A stretch of DNA of 64,000 bases from CAVRZY01 sp963725415 (GTDB taxonomy: Bacteria > Acidobacteriota > Terriglobia > Bryobacterales > Bryobacteraceae). Below are positions 62,339-64,000 of the stretch, piece by piece. The position numbers and the translations under genes were made by a program. Position 1 is the stretch's first letter, and the number at the start of each line of letters is the position of its first letter. Location of the stretch: contig CAVRZY010000246.1 in NCBI GenBank assembly GCA_963725415.1, positions 5,871-69,870 on the forward strand. The letters run 5' to 3'. The notes below the pieces were generated by a model. That model was not told where the DNA came from, did not search any database, and saw only the letters and a program-made list of their open reading frames with translations.

Positions 62339-63428
62339 TTCTTTCATTAATATATTGAGGATGTCGAGCAACTCGGCGGCTGATTTTTCCCAGCAATACT
62401 TCGCGGCTTGCACGTAACCTTTCTCTATCAATCATTTTGTCCCTCTTCTCATCCAGTATCGTGCGTATTTTTTTCGCAATGTCATCCACCATGTACGGGT
62501 TAAAGAACAAGGCAGCTTCGCCCAGGATTTCTGGCATAGCCGGCGCGAACGAGGATGCGACAGGGCACCCGCAGGCCATCGCTTCCAGCGGCACCAACCC
62601 GAAGGTTCGAGTCAAACTCGGGAAGACAAGCAGCTCGGCAAAACCATACCATGCTGATAATTCGTTCGGCTTGTTTACAGGCCCCGGGCAGATGACACTA
62701 CCTGAAAGCCCGAATGTGTCGATTGCCGTTTGCAGTTGCGCATCCGTCATACCATATTTCCCGTACTTCCCGCCAACGACAACCAATTTGAGGTTACGGT
62801 GTTGCGGGAGTAGTGACCACCTTGCAGAAGGCCTGAAACAACCGTGTGACGTTCTTGTTGCCCTCGGTCCCGCCAACATACAAGATATATTTTTCGGAAA
62901 TCGGCCGAATTGTGATATCTGTTCTTTTTAATCTCTGGATCTACCGCGTTATTAATGACATGGACGTACCGCTCGTTAAAACCATAAACCAGCTGACTGA
63001 TCGTCGCGGTCGACTGTGACGAACACCAACCGATCTCCAACTCTGACCCTGAAATTGCGCAGGCGCGCCTCGATCGCATCGAGTAGCCTGTGACTGAATG
63101 AAGCGATGACGGTGGTTCGCAAGAAAATAACCGTTGGCACTGGCTTCACCGCCCAGAAATGGTCCTGCAGGAAAACAAAGACATCAAGATGATCTCGCAG
63201 AACCCGTAATGGGAGCAGGACGTTGACCCATGGGATTAACGGCCGCGTCTTGAGATGTGACCAGACGAAATTGACACCAAGCGATATTTCGGTGGGCTGT
63301 TCAAATGGGGCATAAATAGAATACTGATTAGCCCGGTCAATCGCAGAGAGGCCGAGGATGAGGTTGCGAATGCTTCTCGAAGGACCACGCCAACCCAAGA
63401 CGGAAGTCCCATCAATGCCGATTCTCAC
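62339..63428 (-). CDS. Group-1 glycosyltransferase (GT4), frameshifted and truncated
   Basis: Starting from GTG 63428: MRIGIDGTSVLGWRGPSRSIR, then HLDVFVFLQDHFWAVKP, then in other frames LVYGFNERYVHVINNAVD, LYVGGTEGNKNVTRLFQAF, LKLVVVGGKYGKYG, then AELLVFPSLTRTFGLVPLEAMACGCP, the GT4 nucleotide-sugar motif. At least three indels break it and its last residues are lost at the junction near 62338. Likely a mannosyl/glycosyl transferase of a surface glycan cluster. Confidence 0.75.
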
Positions 63429-63429
63429 G

Positions 63430-63770
63430 ATATCCCTTCCATTGGCACTGTGCCTTCAGCAGTGGCAGCAAGACCCGTAGGCCAATTGTGGTAATTGTCC
63501 CGTTGGCACGCTCGTTTACTATTCGCACAGTGCGGTAGGTCATCCATCGTAATAGCGCAGAGTAGATTGCCCGCTTCAGCAGGTTCATGCTATTCCGCGC
63601 ACACTTCGTTTAGTAGAAATGAACGGCGAAAAGAGTGGGCGTGCGTCCGGCACTGTGGAGGTGATATTATAGGACCACGAAGATCGGCCACGTTCCATTT
63701 CTTTCTTCACAAATCCATCGACCGACTCATCATGCATATGGTGCCCGGCAGCTAGCTCGGAAAAAATCAT
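63430..63770 (-). CDS. Unrecognised, probably frameshifted gene
   Basis: MIFSELAAGHHMHDESVDGF opens at 63770 directly after a stop of the next gene; later, in another frame, NSMNLLKRAIYSALLRWMTY is open towards the start of the glycosyltransferase. I do not recognise the family. The composition (about 50% GC) matches the glycosyltransferase, not the rest of the window. Confidence 0.35.
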
Positions 63771-63771
63771 T

Positions 63772-64000
63772 TTAATCCCCTTTCGGGCTTAGCGTGTGTC
63801 CCCACGGTATCCTCACCCCCATACCAGGTGAATGATTTTCGTCCAACCTGCTGGTGTCAAGCAGCAAGTGTTTTCGCCCATTGACACATTCGCCGTCTTG
63901 AAGAACGTGTATGGTAGTTGCTGGTGCCTGTGGCTGCATTTCCTCAAGGCACCAAATGTGATGCTGGTTCAAAAACCGGTTGATGAGAGTCGGTGGATTG
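63772..64000 (-). CDS. Unrecognised protein, C-terminal part (enters from the window edge)
   Basis: The frame is open from the window edge: PTLINRFLNQHHIWCLEEMQ, then VLQDGECVNGRKHLLLDTSRL and MGVRIPWGHTLSPKGD, stop at 63772. It has no recognised domain. It may belong to the same surface-glycan cluster. Confidence 0.4.
   Translation of the reverse strand, partial: NPPTLINRFLNQHHIWCLEEMQPQAPATTIHVLQDGECVNGRKHLLLDTSRLDENHSPGMGVRIPWGHTLSPKGD

Overview
The first ~58.7 kb look like one high-GC Acidobacteriota genome (Bryobacterales/Solibacter-like). The evidence is the gene families: duplicated MacB-like permeases (ADOP), a VWA protein of the acidobacterial type, a TIGR03437-type C-terminal module, Ser/Thr kinases fused to TPRs, Oar-like TonB receptors, many Tat-exported sulfatases and sugar enzymes, a PEP-CTERM protein and an Hfq-like protein. 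The assignment is inference from families, not a database search.

Layout. 1-5 kb: the N-terminal part of a MoxR ATPase, three toxin-antitoxin modules (Phd/PIN, DUF433/DUF5615 broken by a MITE-like insertion, RHH/PIN), tRNA-Val(CAC) and a frameshifted alpha/beta hydrolase. 5-15 kb: a TPR pseudokinase, a GH10 xylanase, DUF1326, a C45-like lipoprotein and a divergent pair of Tat sulfatases with a short mobile repeat between them. 15-19 kb: a HicAB-like pair and a three-gene operon headed by DAHP synthase. That operon is preceded by what reads as a complete transcription attenuator, with a leader peptide rich in Phe, Trp and Tyr; this is the most interesting feature of the window. 19-30 kb: DUF2891, a GMC oxidoreductase with its small subunit, a GxxExxY gene inside terminal inverted repeats, a nine-heme cytochrome, a MoaD-MoaE fusion, a VWA protein, an Hfq-like protein and an inositol monophosphatase-family enzyme. 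29-35 kb: a nucleoside salvage operon (pyrimidine phosphorylase, NupC transporter, purine phosphorylase, cytidine deaminase, exported amidohydrolase). 35-46 kb: a PEP-CTERM protein, a decayed TonB receptor, a Tat TIM-barrel isomerase, a Ser/Thr kinase, a DUF1080-PHP fusion, YggX and a nucleotidyltransferase pair. 46-58 kb: a GT2-GtrA-methyltransferase fusion with a large membrane glycosyltransferase, a large exported DUF3604-like protein, a beta-helix protein and two ADOP permeases.

The last ~5.3 kb look foreign to the rest. At about 58.74 kb an ADOP gene stops in mid-sequence and a ~160-bp AT-rich piece follows. Next come ~3.4 kb of very GC-rich DNA with many frameshifts (histidine ammonia-lyase, LysE transporter, deazaflavin nitroreductase family), then, from about 62.34 kb, lower-GC DNA with a frameshifted group-1 glycosyltransferase. 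A chimeric or low-coverage contig end is the simplest reading.

Several genes in the acidobacterial part carry a single apparent one-base indel (about one per 7 kb). These could be consensus errors or real decay. The TonB receptor is clearly a true pseudogene. Palindromic repeats are abundant: several distinct families occur, some twice or three times, and one lies inside a coding sequence.
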